A model generated the notes under the pieces. That model did not search any database. It worked only from the letters and a program-made list of their open reading frames with translations, and was not told the origin of the DNA. This document shows, in pieces, positions 10,883-22,595 of a stretch of DNA of 64,000 nucleotides; the stretch's first letter is position 1; every line of letters begins with the position of its first letter. Origin of the DNA: Bolinopsis microptera (taxonomy: Eukaryota; Ctenophora; Tentaculata; Lobata; Bolinopsidae); NCBI RefSeq assembly GCF_026151205.1, contig NC_087078.1:12011118-12075117 (forward strand), in the 5' to 3' direction. The position numbers were made by a program, and so were the translations under genes.

Positions 10883-13279
10883 ATTTCAATTTCAAACACA
10901 TATATAGTACGCTGCGCACACAGCCACAATTTTCAATTGTTCAGAAATTCGTAGGTCAGCTGTAGGCGCCGCGCACAGGATCTATTTAATTGTTATCTTA
11001 CAATTACATGTCGCATTTCTTAATTACTAGAGCCAAAATTTCAGAAGCAAAATAATTTAAAACATATTTCTGTCGTTCACGCAGTACAGGCCGTGAGCAC
11101 TGCGATCTAATTAATAGATCGAATAATAATAATGGAGAAATTCCAAAAACCGCGCGCCCGTTATTTGTGATTAAATTGAGTGCGCGCCTCTGTGAACAGC
11201 AGTACCGCTCAAGCATGAAGTACTAAGCGGTACGCAGTTCTGCGTGAGGCGTAGACATTTGTAGCACACGTTTCATTCAACTAATCAATTATGTGACATG
11301 TAATTATATTAAAGCAAAAAGAATATTAATTTTAGTAATAATTGACGTAAACATATGTGTTTAAATAACATTTATAATCTAGCGAGTTACCAATAATACA
11401 ATACTATTTGTTTGTATTATTGATTATATATACATGTGTTTACACTAGCCTATATTATGATGGAGATATACATTATATAATTGCTCCAATATTCAACACC
11501 GCTAAACAACAAATACCTACTCGCCCATCGATGAAGCAGTCGCCAAAACAAAGCTCAAAGTTAATATACCTTCGTACTTCGTTTTGGAAACTGTAGAATG
11601 CCAGTAAATAATTAGTGTTTCAATCGTGTATTCGATGGGCAAGCACTCGCCACTCGAGGCCGAGACAAACGGCACCGGCTCCGCCCCGCAACCATGAAGT
11701 AATGTAAGCAGTAAGGCGGGGCGGTGGTGTGCGCCGTTTATACGGCCCACAGCACGAGACATTTTGAGCTCCAAGACTTAAGACTATAAAAGTCCCGAGT
11801 TAAACGTAGCGACTTACCATCGTCAGCCGTCAAAAATTTAGAATTTGTATGTTATAAACTCTACATCTGATATCAGTATAACATGTAATTAAGTTTGTTA
11901 TTGGCTAAATTTTAAACTCGATTAAGCGATGCAGACGGATGAACTAGGCTCCTCCTCCGTCAAAAACACAATGAGAGGGGATTGTGGAAGGACACGAACA
12001 CTATTCGTTAACTCGTACCCCGGGTACCCCCTAGAACTATGTCCCATCAGAGAGAGCCCATCACCCGTCAGATCGAAAACAGTGTTTTAATTTTGATATA
12101 TGCTGTACCAATTACAATAAATGGTAAGTCAAGGCTGACGTTGGTAGCAAAATATAAAGTGACACGTTACAACAAAATAACCACTACACACTACACACTA
12201 TAACTATTGTACACAGTACACAGTATAACTAAAATACAAAATATAAACAAGTTACAAGAGACAAAAGAGTTTACAGAAGAGTTTTACATCGGCTCAGCAC
12301 CGCCAGGACATTGGCTATACACGTGGGTCAATTAGTTTGATATTTATACCAATACAATAAATTCAATGTTATACTTTTACTTTACTTACTACTACTACTA
12401 TTACTTTTACTTTACTTACTACTTTTAAAAATTACTTACTACTTATAAAAATTGCGCACGAGGGCGCAGCTGTATCGTGGCTTTCGCCACAATAAGTAGT
12501 ATTATGGCTTTCACCACGATATTATTCACCTTACTGAGGCAGTCAACCAACGCGCGGCTTTATTTTTATGATATGATATGTTTTGATTGTTTTAAAATTG
12601 TTTTCCTACTACGTTTAGTGAAACGATTTAGCAAAACAACAATGAGGGTCACGACGTTATATATAGGCAACTGGTTCCTTTTGCCAGCCGTTTTTAGTCC
12701 ATGTACTGTCCCATTTCTGGTCTCAGAACGTGCGCAACTAAAATTTTCTTATGCCAACGTGGAATTATTCGCAATTTGTATCACGTCGTGACCCCCTGTC
12801 ATTGCAATCGTAAGCGGCAGGGCTACAACGTGAAACAAAACATTATGAAAATGAAATGAAATGAAATGAAATGAATTAATATTGAAATATAATGAAATAT
12901 AAATGAAAAATAATGAAATATTTAAAATTACTTTTACTTCTGCTTTGGAAATTTTATTGATTTTTAAATTCATAAGTTTAGGCTTAGCACCGTCATTTAT
13001 TATTATAATATAATATAATAAGTGACTAGCCCCGCGCTGATAGAAATTTATGATTGAGATAAATTAAATTTTCGAGTAGTATATAGTAAAAAGCGTATTT
13101 ACATAGCATGCATGCCTAATTTTTTTGAGTTTATTATCGGATGTTTAAGTTTAACTTTGTTTATTATGATAATATTATTTAAAAAATACGACAATATAAT
13201 CAAAGGCACGATGTTGGATACCTGAGTTCTATATCTTTCGATAGAAAATCCATTTATGTATTTGCTTAGCTTCCATCTC
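10883..13279. other. Intergenic with simple repeats
   Basis: No gene is supported. Small features are CACTACACACTATA-type repeats near 12180-12230, a TACT-rich tract at 12385-12450 and an (AAATG)n microsatellite at about 12847-12878. The open frames near 11517-11774 and 12477-12973 have no domain. Confidence 0.45.
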
Positions 13280-14510
13280 TGATCCTGGTTTACCTGGGGA
13301 CACAGGCTATTATGTTCATAAACAGAATAAAGATTCGGCGGAATGACAGGCTGAGCGCCGCTCAGTAAATCCTGGTACTTGAGATTCCAGTTGTGTGTTT
13401 ACAACCTACCAGGACGCGCGCCGAGTTGGACTCATCGACGGTCCTGTATATATGGAACAGATATTTTACGAGTATCACCCGTTAAGTGTCATTAAGATTC
13501 CAGGTGTGATTTTAAACAATGTTTTAAGGCCCAATACTCAGCTCACTCAGTTGATGGTAGAACTGTGGGTCTGGCAATAAAATTTAAATTTTGTTTTACT
13601 TAAATGTTGTTTTGCTTTAAAAGTTTTTAAAACCAGGGTTAAAATTGTTGTATCACGTTGTGACCCCTACGGTCGTTTCACTATGGTGGTGTTACGAAGT
13701 AGCGCGCGCCGGGCCAGACCATTAACGTCGTCCTGACAGTACAGGGGGAGCCGCGCACTTCGTGCGCGGCGGGTCATACAACGTATTACTGGGCCGCGCT
13801 CAGCCTGTCATTCCGCCAAATGTTTATGAACATAATAGCCTGGGGTCCCCAGGTAAACAACGTATGACAATAAATTGTAGGTTTACAACCTACCAGGACG
13901 CGCGCCGAGTTGGAACAAAGTATGAAACAAATACTTTACGAGTATCACCCGTTAAGGTTAAAATAAATCCTTTTTATAATTTAAATATATAAAATTTAAT
14001 TTGTCAAATATAGTATAGCAACGTCGCATGCAGAACAACAAGCTAAAAAAGGATTTGTATCGTTAGTTAGCGGATATTAATCGTGTTTGTCCTTAACGAG
14101 TGATATTGGAGGACTTTGCCGCTTCGACGCGCCGCGCGAACTAGTCTTCTTGCTTGTCAACCCATCGTTAACGGGTGATACTCGTAAAATATTTACTGGG
14201 CCGCGCTCAGCCTGTCATTCCGCCAAATCTTTATGTTATTTAATGAACATAATAGCCTGGGGTCCTCAGGTAATAAAATATCTGTTCCATATATCGTCGA
14301 CGAGTCCAACTCGGCGCACGTCTTGGCATAGTAGGTTGTAAACCTACAAAACCCATCGTCGATCGTTGCTCTGCTTCGCAGAACAACGATCTCGATGGGT
14401 TGACATCGTCAATCAACGGGTGATACTGGTACAATATTTGTTTCAGAATGCAAAATGTCGACTAGTCTGCAACTCGGCGCGCGTTTTGAATTGTAGGTTA
14501 TACACTTACA
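13280..14510. repeat. Cluster of repeat units A and B
   Basis: Unit A (TTTACCTGGGGAC...GGCGGAATGACAGG) occurs near 13290 and, inverted, near 13795 and 14205. Unit B (TTTACAACCTACCAGGACGC, then GCCGAGTTGG, GGAACAGATATTTTACGAG and TATCACCCGTTAA) occurs near 13398 and 13878 and inverted near 14160-14345 and 14404-14500. Another unit B lies at 63695. The units are more GC-rich than their surroundings and hold GC-rich hairpins such as GCGCAC-TTC-GTGCGC (13753) and CTGC-TTC-GCAG (14374). They are nested or rearranged copies of one non-autonomous element; no transposase is present. Confidence 0.75.
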
Positions 14511-14850
14511 AGTTTGTCCCTATATGCGCTCTTTGGATCCTGCATTATGCATAATTATATTGCGCACGTATACGATCGAGGCACGAGGGAATGTGGAAGC
14601 AATCGAGCAAGCGCGACTAACAAAAGCTTGTCATACGTTGTATGACCCGCCGCGCACGAGTGCGCGGCTCCCCCTGTATCGTCGAAACTCTACTATTGTG
14701 AAGCGACCGTGGGGGTTGATCATTGTTAATGATCTGGCCCGGCTTCGTAGCTCTTGCCATCGGGCCAACATTTCGAGAAGAAAGCGGCGCGCTACTTCGA
14801 AGAAATTTAGACGAGTAACATCCGTCAACCGTGGGGGTCACCACGTGATA
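13655..14850. repeat. Inverted pair of GC-rich segments
   Basis: The segment at 13655-13795 (TTGTGACCCCTACGGTCG through GTGCGCGGCGGGTCATACAA) recurs in inverted form at about 14625-14850 (TTGTATGACCCGCCGCGCAC through CCGTGGGGGTCACCACGTGA). The pair may mark the two ends of one composite element that encloses part of the unit A/B cluster. The open frames at 14524-14865 on both strands are by-products of its base composition. Confidence 0.6.
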
Positions 14851-15434
14851 CAAACAAAAGCTTAGAGCTGAGCAACAGCTAAAATAACATTGTTAGTCAA
14901 TGCAACAATTGTCGGATGATACTTGTTTAAATGTTTTCAACGTCGCGCGCCTGTCGCAACACTTTCTTGTCTGCGTAGGTATATGTGATATGCAGAGCAA
15001 GTTATCAATCAACTGTTATGTCATGTCAGCACATAATTTACATTATAGTTGAAGGGGTTGTAGTATATTATGCATTATTTGCTCTATCCAAAGCCCTTGC
15101 ACTTGCAGTGCATGACGCGCGCCCACTTCCCGGCGGTAAAAAGGTTTTTTCGACATACGTTGCATACCACTTTTCGCGCGATACGCAACAAGTATCAATG
15201 TTTTGTTTACTTGTAAAACAAGCGCGCCCGTAGCGGCGCGAAAGCACATGGTTAGGTAAAATGCATCACATCAAATAATATTTTTGTGGGCCTTCGTTAG
15301 ATTGATTTGATGCACCATTAGGCCGGCAATAGGTCGAACCAAGCTACGAGGGATTGAAATTGTCCGCGGCCGCGTCAATCCATTAATGAATGATTACTAC
15401 TACTACGTACTACTACTACATACTATTTCGGAAC
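14851..15434. other. Repeat-derived spacer
   Basis: No gene. It holds GC-rich patches like those of the preceding cluster and a TACTAC-type simple repeat near 15390-15425. Confidence 0.4.
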
Positions 15435-16672
15435 TACTAAGTCCGATCTACGCCAGCCCTCCATATATTTTTGTCCCACATCAGGGTTTGCAGATCCTCT
15501 TTAGAGTTTGTCCCAACTTCCTTCAGTAACATGGACAAATAGCTTTATATTGGTCGACCTTGTTGTGCTCTACCATGCATAGGTTCCCATGAGACTAAAT
15601 CACTGGCAAGTAGCTCATATCTACTCATATCTATCAGGATGTCTGATGCAGTGTCCCGCCATTTTTAGTCTCCTGCTTCGTAACTTGTTTGACAGTCTTG
15701 GTAGACTACCATACAAAGCATTTTTGTGTATGTCCCGTCATCTTGAGCCTTTGTCAGTGTCCAGGTTCCTGATCTGTAGAGTATAGAGTAGTACTAACTC
15801 ACAAGCCGCAATGAACAATCTAATCTTTATACTCTTTGAGAGTTTGTATTTCCAGATATCCTTCAGTCTATGTAGGGCACCCCATGCTTTTCCCTCTATA
15901 ACCCTTATCTGTGCTCTCAATCCAGGAGCCGAAGTAGATGAAATCATCCACATTTTCTATGGCTTTCCCAGACCGACTTTGGAGGTTGCTAGATTTAAAT
16001 TTAAATTTGTTTTCCTAAAATTTGTTTTCCTAGATGGATCCTCCATATTCAATGTCATAACCTTGGTCTTGCCTTTGTTTATGTGAAGCCCCACGCTCGC
16101 TGCCGCTGATCGTTAGCCTTGTCCATGTCCTCAGATATAAGTGCTATATCATCTGCAAAGTTTACATCGGTGATGATCTTGGGCCCCACTCTTCTGCTTT
16201 TTCTACGTTCGAGAGTGAGTCCAAGTTGCTCCGCATCATTACCTATGGCTTGCCTCATACAGTAGTCGATGACTATTGCTAAAAGGTAGGGTGCTAAGGT
16301 ATCACCCTGTAACACACCTGCTAAGTGCTAGTATCTCGAACAATTCCGTTTCTCCGTCTGGAGTTAGGACTTTGGCCATTGTCTTCTCATACATGAGCCG
16401 TATAAGCTCTACGATTTTGACTGGAATGCTGTAAGCTTCTAGAATCTTGAGCATTTTCCCACAATGTACACTGTCAAAAGCCTTCTTAAAGTCTATAAAT
16501 ATCAGATCAGCTGGCAGTTTCCGACTCTTGACACCCTCTATTAGATGCCTCAGTACCAACTACCAATATCTGCTGGGTCAACTGAATCTGTTCTGGTTTC
16601 TGCGCAGAATTGTCTCGATTTCTGGTTTCAACCAGTTCAGGAATGACACGATTTTAAGGTGTGTGTCCAAGG
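15435..16672 (-). pseudogene. Decayed non-LTR retrotransposon (LINE), reverse transcriptase
   Basis: Minus-strand fragments in order give FIDFKKAFDSVHCGKMLKIL (RT block with the first catalytic Asp), then GVLQGD-like LQGDTLAPYLLAIVIDY, FADDIALISED (catalytic FADD box), then KAWGALHRLKDIWK and a C-terminal MWDKNIWRAGV. Frame changes and stops separate them, so it is dead. The order is 5' at high coordinates. RT sequence upstream of a hAT insertion (LKPEIETILRRNQNRF, near 16600-16640) shows that the LINE continues past 16681 and was split by that element. Confidence 0.85.
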
Positions 16673-17006
16673 TAAATACCCAGAGGCACATATAAGGTGC
16701 GGTAAAAAAATCGAAATTATGCGGTACCGCACCCGACTATAAAAGTTAAATGTGCGGTAAGGTGCGGTAAATTTTTACCAATTATGCGGCAAATGTGCGG
16801 CGATTTTTTCGAAATTTGTGCGGGAATTGTGCGGTTTTCTTTTGCATTTTCTCAAGGACTTTGGAAATTCTAAACGTATAACCGCCGCTCTTATCAAAAA
16901 TAGGTCTGTTTATGTGTTACTGAGGGTGTAGTTTTTTACTAAGACCATGATTGAACCTAATATTGAGATTCAGTTATCTGAGAACAGTGACTTGATCTGG
17001 TAGAGA

Positions 17007-17141
17007 TCAGGAAACAGTTATTTGAAGACGCCTCTTGATAGAGTTGATCAGATCCCATGCAGGTATCTTCTGTTTCTTGTGTGGTGAGCTTGATGATGGT
17101 TCACTGTCTGTAGCTGTTCGTTTCTTTAGGAAACGGTCCAT
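17007..17141 (-). pseudogene. hAT transposase, N-terminal stub
   Basis: An ATG at 17141 starts MDRFLKKRTATDSEPSSSSP followed by a basic KKQK patch. This resembles the start of hAT transposases of the ZBED/ZMYM-like group. The reading frame leaves homology after about 30 residues and ends at 17007. The BED finger, the catalytic domain and the dimerisation domain are all deleted. Confidence 0.55.
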
Positions 17142-17250
17142 GACGTTGTGATGTGATATAGAGTAATCAGATGATGTGGTGAAGTTACGAATGATAACTG
17201 ATACACTATAATCGCAGTACGGTAACGACGAGGGTTCCATAACGGCCTGG

Positions 17251-17735
17251 ATCACGGTCCCGAAAGGGCCTGGGTCACGGTCCCGAAAGGGCCTGGGTAA
17301 CGGTCCCGAAAGGGCCTGGGTCACGGTCCCGAAAAGGCCTGGGTCACGTGGTAACCAGGTCACGTGGCCTAGGCATGAGTTCCAAAAGGGCCTGGGTCAC
17401 GGTCCCAAAAGGGCCTGGGTCAGGGTCCCGAAAGGGCCTGGGTCAGGGTCCCGAAAGGGCCTGGGTCAGGGTCCCGAAAGGGCCTGGGTCAGGGTCCCGA
17501 AAGGGCCTGGGTCAGGGTCCCGAAAGGGCCTGGGTCAGGGTCCCGAAAGGGCCTGGGTCAGGGTCCCGAAAGGGCCTGGGTCACGTGGTAACTGGGTCAC
17601 GTGGCCTAGGTATGAGTTCCAAAAGGGCCTGGGTCACGGTCCCGAAAGGGCCTGGGTCAGGGTCCCGAAAGGGCCTGGGTCAGGGTCCCGAAAGGGCCTG
17701 GGTCAGGGTCCCGAAAGGGCCTGAGTCACGGTCAT
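17251..17735. repeat. 23-bp minisatellite inside hAT element
   Basis: About 20 tandem copies of GGGTCAGGGTCCCGAAAGGG plus CCT. Two larger-scale interruptions (CACGTGGTAACCAGGTCACG and a second near 17580) show higher-order duplication. Both strands are open through it only because the unit lacks stops. Confidence 0.9.
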
Positions 17736-17959
17736 AAAAGAGCCCGACTTTTAAAATATTTTGGTTTTTACACTCGAAAATCTTAAAGCGAAAATTTCAA
17801 AATTATCCGAAATAACGCGGAAAATTCTAGATTATGCAGAAATATGCAGAAAATTACAAAATGTGCGGAAATGTGCGGAAAACAATAAATTATGCGGAAA
17901 TGTGCGGAAAACGGTAAATTGTGCGATCCCGCACCCATCGCACCTAATATGTGCCTCTG

Positions 17960-18531
17960 TAAATACCCCACATACCATGTGTTGAGTCTATGGCAGTGCC
18001 TGGCCAATAGGCAGGTCACAAATTGTTTTACCAGACTTTTTAAAACAATAAATGGGGTGATAAGCATTATGTTTCGTTGTTATAAATTTGTTGATTCTGT
18101 AAAATGTGCTAAAATTAAATTTTTTTTTGTTAAGCATGGGCTGTTGGAGGAACCAAAATAAAATAAGTATGAACTTGAAACCATGTGAGTTGGAGAATGG
18201 TGGTTCACCGACGTCCTGATAAACTGAACGATAACCATGTGGTTGTATAAAAGTTTAAAAATAGCTTTGGTTGATATTTTAATCCTGAAAATCATATCTG
18301 GTACCTCTTATCGACCTCGAGAAATTCTATCCATTATTGAAGTCAGTAAGGGATTGAATAAAACTTAAAAGCACTGCTGTGCTGTAATTTGAACTTTTCG
18401 AATGTACAATGTATAGATTTGATATTTATGTTCTGCTGGGAAAATCACAGACTTTATTCAAGATATTTTATCACTGATAGCTGTTTTTTCATATAGGTGA
18501 TGGAGATGCGTTTGATTGTAACCTATTCAGA
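17960..18531. other. LINE remnant and 5' flank of the thrombospondin-like gene
   Basis: The first 100 bases continue the split LINE on the minus strand. The rest is AT-rich flank; an AG acceptor-like site at about 18496 (TATAG|GTGATG) could mark a 5' UTR exon of the gene that starts at 18532. Confidence 0.4.
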
Positions 18532-21500
18532 ATGACTATATCTCTTCTTCTGCCAATTCTGTTATGGACTGTGTTTTGCCGATTCCATGTATCTTGTCAG
18601 TTGCAAGTGGACCACCATATTTCTTCATATAAGTTGTTCGAATATCTCGAATATGAAAATATAGACTATTTGCAAGAACCTGAGTGGCACGGATTTTGGA
18701 ATCAGAATTGGAAGGGATATGAGTTTAATCACAACTATTTTAATGACAAAAGAACAATACCAAATCAATGTGACACCTCCAAAGCCAAACTGGACTGTTC
18801 AAAAATATCACCTTCAGCCAAACTTGTTGAAATCAACAAAGCATCTATTGTGAATATATCAGCAGATTCCTTCCCTGTATCTAATGCTATTACAGTTTTA
18901 CGACTTATTTCTTTACCTAAACTGGTCTTCATAGAGGATGGAGTTTTTACCAGGTTGCTCAAGCTAGAAAAGCTTGTTATTGTTGGACTGCGATCAACAG
19001 CATGCCACAATTTTACAAGGAAATGGCTTCTTTGGAGCTTGTTGATATGTACGCCAACGAGGTGGTATCAGTACCTGATGAAGCTTTCAAAAATTGTCCT
19101 AATTTAAAAAGAGTTAACCTTGGCCAAAATGTCATTTCTTATGTATCACCCTCCGCATTTGCTGGTACAAAGCTTGAGTTGGTTACCTTGCACCACAATG
19201 AACTTACACAGGTTCCTGCACTTGAGGGTGTTAAGGACTCCATCAAATACCTAGGGCTTGAACATAACAGCATTTCATCTATGGGTAAATATAGCCTGGA
19301 ACCTATGACATCACTGATTCATGTTAATATCAGCTATAATCCCATTGATCATTTCGAGCATGATTGTTTTACATCATTACCGAATCTGCGGTTCTTGGAG
19401 TTACTTTGGATGGACAATGCGAATGGAGAGTTAGAAATTCCGTTCCACTTCCTGAATGGAGCTAAGAAACTAGAGCACCTCACTTTGGACTACTCTAACA
19501 AACTGTCTTTCTCAGGCAGAGCTGTTGAAGTTGTGCCATCATTGCTGGGATTCTCCGCACGTGGCTGTGGAATAAAGGGTCTGGACTTCAGGTCATTTCA
19601 GGGAACAAGCAGCCTCACCAGACTATGGCTTGATTGGAACGAAGTGTCAAGTTTTCAGCATGCGATGTTCATACATGGTGACTTTTCTAAACTGGATAAA
19701 TTGTATCTCAACAACAACCAAATTACGAATATTGAATGGTTTAGTGATGAAGAATTTATAGATCGAACTCAAATCGTTAAAAGATCGATGAAGTTTTTTA
19801 ATGATACAAGTTTTAATCTAATGCCTGATCTGACAATTCTGTGTCTGGAGGCGAATCGGATAAAACAAATCAAGAATAACACATTCATTGGACTCGGAAA
19901 TCTGCAGGAACTTTATCTTAGTGATAATATACTTGACGATGATTCGATTGAGGATGATGCTTTCAAGGGATTGGAGAAACTACAAATCTTGATGTTGGAA
20001 GACAATGACCTAAAAGCAGTACCAAATGCAGTCTACTCCCTCAGAGGACTAGTCGAACTCAATATGAGGAGGAACAAGTTGACCTTTATATCCAGAGGAG
20101 ACTTCACTACGCTGGAAAACTTGAGATCCCTCGACTTAGCTCAAAATAAGATCCTTCTCATCGAAAACAAGTCTTTCCCCTCAACGATCACTGATTTACG
20201 TCTATCAAATAACGAGTTTGACTTTGTTGATGTGGATATATTTCATGATCTAACAAACCTTCAGAATCTTATGTTGTCATCTAATAGGATCTCCTGCCTG
20301 CCTAAAGATATTTTTTCAAAGAATACAGCTTTAGAAAGCATCTACCTTGACAACAATTTCTTAAAATTCATCAATTCTTCCCACTTTTCCAACAGCAAAC
20401 TATCGGGCAACATAGTCCTCAACGGCAACCAGATCGCTTTCATAGGCGAAGGAAGTTTCTCTTCGGTTAAGATAACAGGGAACGTTTTACTTCACAACAA
20501 TGAACTCTACGATCTCCCAAGTGACGGTATGTTCCAAAACATGGAGGTCAGGAACCAGATACGTCTCGATAACAACAGACTGACACGCATCAAAACCAAC
20601 ACATTCAGTAACATCAACTGCCGATATTTAAAAATAAATGATAATGACATCACCGAGATAGAAACTAACGCATTTCACCAAATCACAGTATTGAAGGTGC
20701 CCGATGGAGCTGATTTGAAGACTTTTGACGTGAGTAACAACCCAATTAGAAAGCTACATCCATATGCTTTTAACAATATAACAGTTGGAAACAAAGCGGT
20801 TTTTACTAATGTTAAACCCTTGAAAATGATAACCTCGCTTGCTTTCAACAAGTTTTCTGCTAAGAGTGTGGATTTCACAGATAATGAATTGGACATGATC
20901 GAAATGAAAGGATTCAATGATGTTAAAATCTCCGAAGGTCTACGTTTCTGGGATGTGGGTTTAAGGTGGATTGACCGTATGGCTGTGGTTGGTTCAGTAG
21001 GTAAACTGTTCTTTCAAAACAACCGAATTGAGCGAATCCCTGAGCGGGCATTGTACCACGTTAAGGGTAATTCTAAGCTGCATCTCCAAAATAACCTAAT
21101 CGAGGTTATAGAGTCAAACGCTCTTCCGAACAGTAACGACGAGATACTCTTACAGAACAACAGTATCTCGCTACTGACTCAGAACATGTTCGGGAACAAC
21201 GATAAAACCAAGCTGCTATCTTTAAAATCAAACAAGATTCATCGCTTGGAGTCGAACATATTCACCGAAATGATCCGTCTTGATAGTTTGGATTTGAGAG
21301 AAAACAGTCTTGATGAAATACCAAACGACATGTTCAGCGGTCTTAAAGCCTTACAGACACTGGATCTCAAAGATAACGTAATTCGTCACTTTGGAAGTCA
21401 GAGTGAGCTATCTCAACTACAGAAGATGAGCTTGGAAAATAACCTTCTCTCAGGAATGGACTCTACAATTGTAGGACCCGGGACCCCAATTAAAGCGCTC

Positions 21501-22595
21501 CAGTTGAAAAGTAACAGATTGTCTTGTGGATGTGGACTGTTTGAGGCTGTCAGTCCAATACAGGAATCAGTTCAAGACGCTGTCTGCAAAACCCCACTCC
21601 ATTTAAACGATGTCAAGCTAAACTGGAAAGACAAAGCACACAGCAGATACTTTACCAAGATACCTGTTGATAGTTTTGTTTGTGAACCTGTTGATGTTAG
21701 CGTGGAGAAGATTAACGACATTTCTTTCAAGTTATCTTGGAAGCCTCCAGACAGCATGAGGTTTGAGGGGACGGAGATGACTGACTACTGTTTCTACGAC
21801 AATTGCCCCTCCACCCAGATAAGTTACGATGCTCACTGTGAGAATATTGATGGTGATGTAGTGCTTGAAGAAGCAAGGTTAGCCTCTAATTCGTATGCAG
21901 TTCCACATGACATGAAACTTCCATACTACTGTCACGTGACTCTCAATCACCACACAGTTTCTGGTGTTATTCCGAGCGCTTGGAGCCAAGTTGTAGGCTA
22001 CAAGAAGGATGTGCCCCAACCTGACGATCTGGTTTGTAACGACGGTAATAATTGTTACCTACTATCTGCTGAATACTTCAAAATGAGCCGCGATGTTGGT
22101 CTTTTCAACAGCTACGGACCCGATAAAATGGTGAATTCACCAACTTATAGACGGAGCCTAATGCTGAATTATCTGTACAAAGAAGATCCACAAGATCGAG
22201 ATGACAGCTTTGTGCCTTGGTACGGCCCAATAGATTCACAAAACGTGCGAACCAAGCAGACCCTGGTCCTCCCTAACAAAATACCCAGTGGTTACAAACT
22301 GTCTGCTGAACGGTTCTACCCCATCCCAGATAGTTTCGATCAGGCACCACGTGACTGTGACTACAACATCAGACCACTTGGCTTCACCGGCAAGTTCTAC
22401 TCCTCCCTCATCAGAACAAACACTGAGGTTCTGAGACTGGGTTCCGTTGACGAGGGTTGGGTTTACTTGGGAGGCCATCTCCTGGTGGAGTTGATAAACC
22501 CTGAAGATAACACTGAGGATGTTTGTACTGAGATTGTGCTGTTGGAGGAGCATGCCAGGGTGTGGACTGGGATCATGGCTACTGGTGAATGTCAG
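18532..22595 (+). CDS. Exon 1: signal peptide, LRR array, LRRCT, FN3, fibro-slime-like
   Basis: The ATG at 18532 opens a signal peptide (ISLLLPILLWTVFC). LRRs with LxxLxLxxN spacing of about 23-24 residues run to about 21510. The LRRCT cap follows, with CGCGLF, a Cys at AVCKTP and a further Cys at FVCEP. An FN3 domain with the SWKPP start follows (about 21680-22000). After it comes a region ending in GWVYLGGHLLVEL, which resembles the fibro-slime/PA14-like fold. The frame changes at about 18990-19002. Upstream the reading is LEKLVIVGLRST and downstream it is MPQFYKEMASLELVDMYANE; together they keep correct LRR spacing, so one base is missing. Donor CAG|GTGGGT, phase 0. Confidence 0.88.

Larger units (their letters stand above)
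16681..17959 (-). mobile_element. hAT-family transposon, non-autonomous, 1,279 bp
   Basis: Terminal inverted repeats CAGAGGCACATATAAGGTGC (left) and its near-exact inverse (right) are flanked by an exact 8-bp target duplication, TAAATACC, at 16673-16680 and 17960-17967. Both the 8-bp duplication and the CAGAG termini are hallmarks of hAT elements. Both ends carry subterminal TGCGG-type repeats, the usual transposase-binding pattern. Inside lie only the first codons of a transposase (17007-17141, minus) and a 23-bp minisatellite. The element sits within the decayed LINE. Confidence 0.92.

Noticed and set aside
14524..14865. 113-codon frame and its antisense counterparts
   Set aside because: They overlap on both strands in a GC-rich repeat that recurs inverted at 13655; no domain and Arg-rich composition.
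17348..17737. Open frame of 129 codons rich in Gly, Arg, Pro and Val
   Set aside because: It is a direct translation of the 23-bp minisatellite; both strands are open because the unit lacks stop codons.
22236..22553. Antisense frames across the LRR exon
   Set aside because: Shadows of the strongly supported plus-strand coding sequence.
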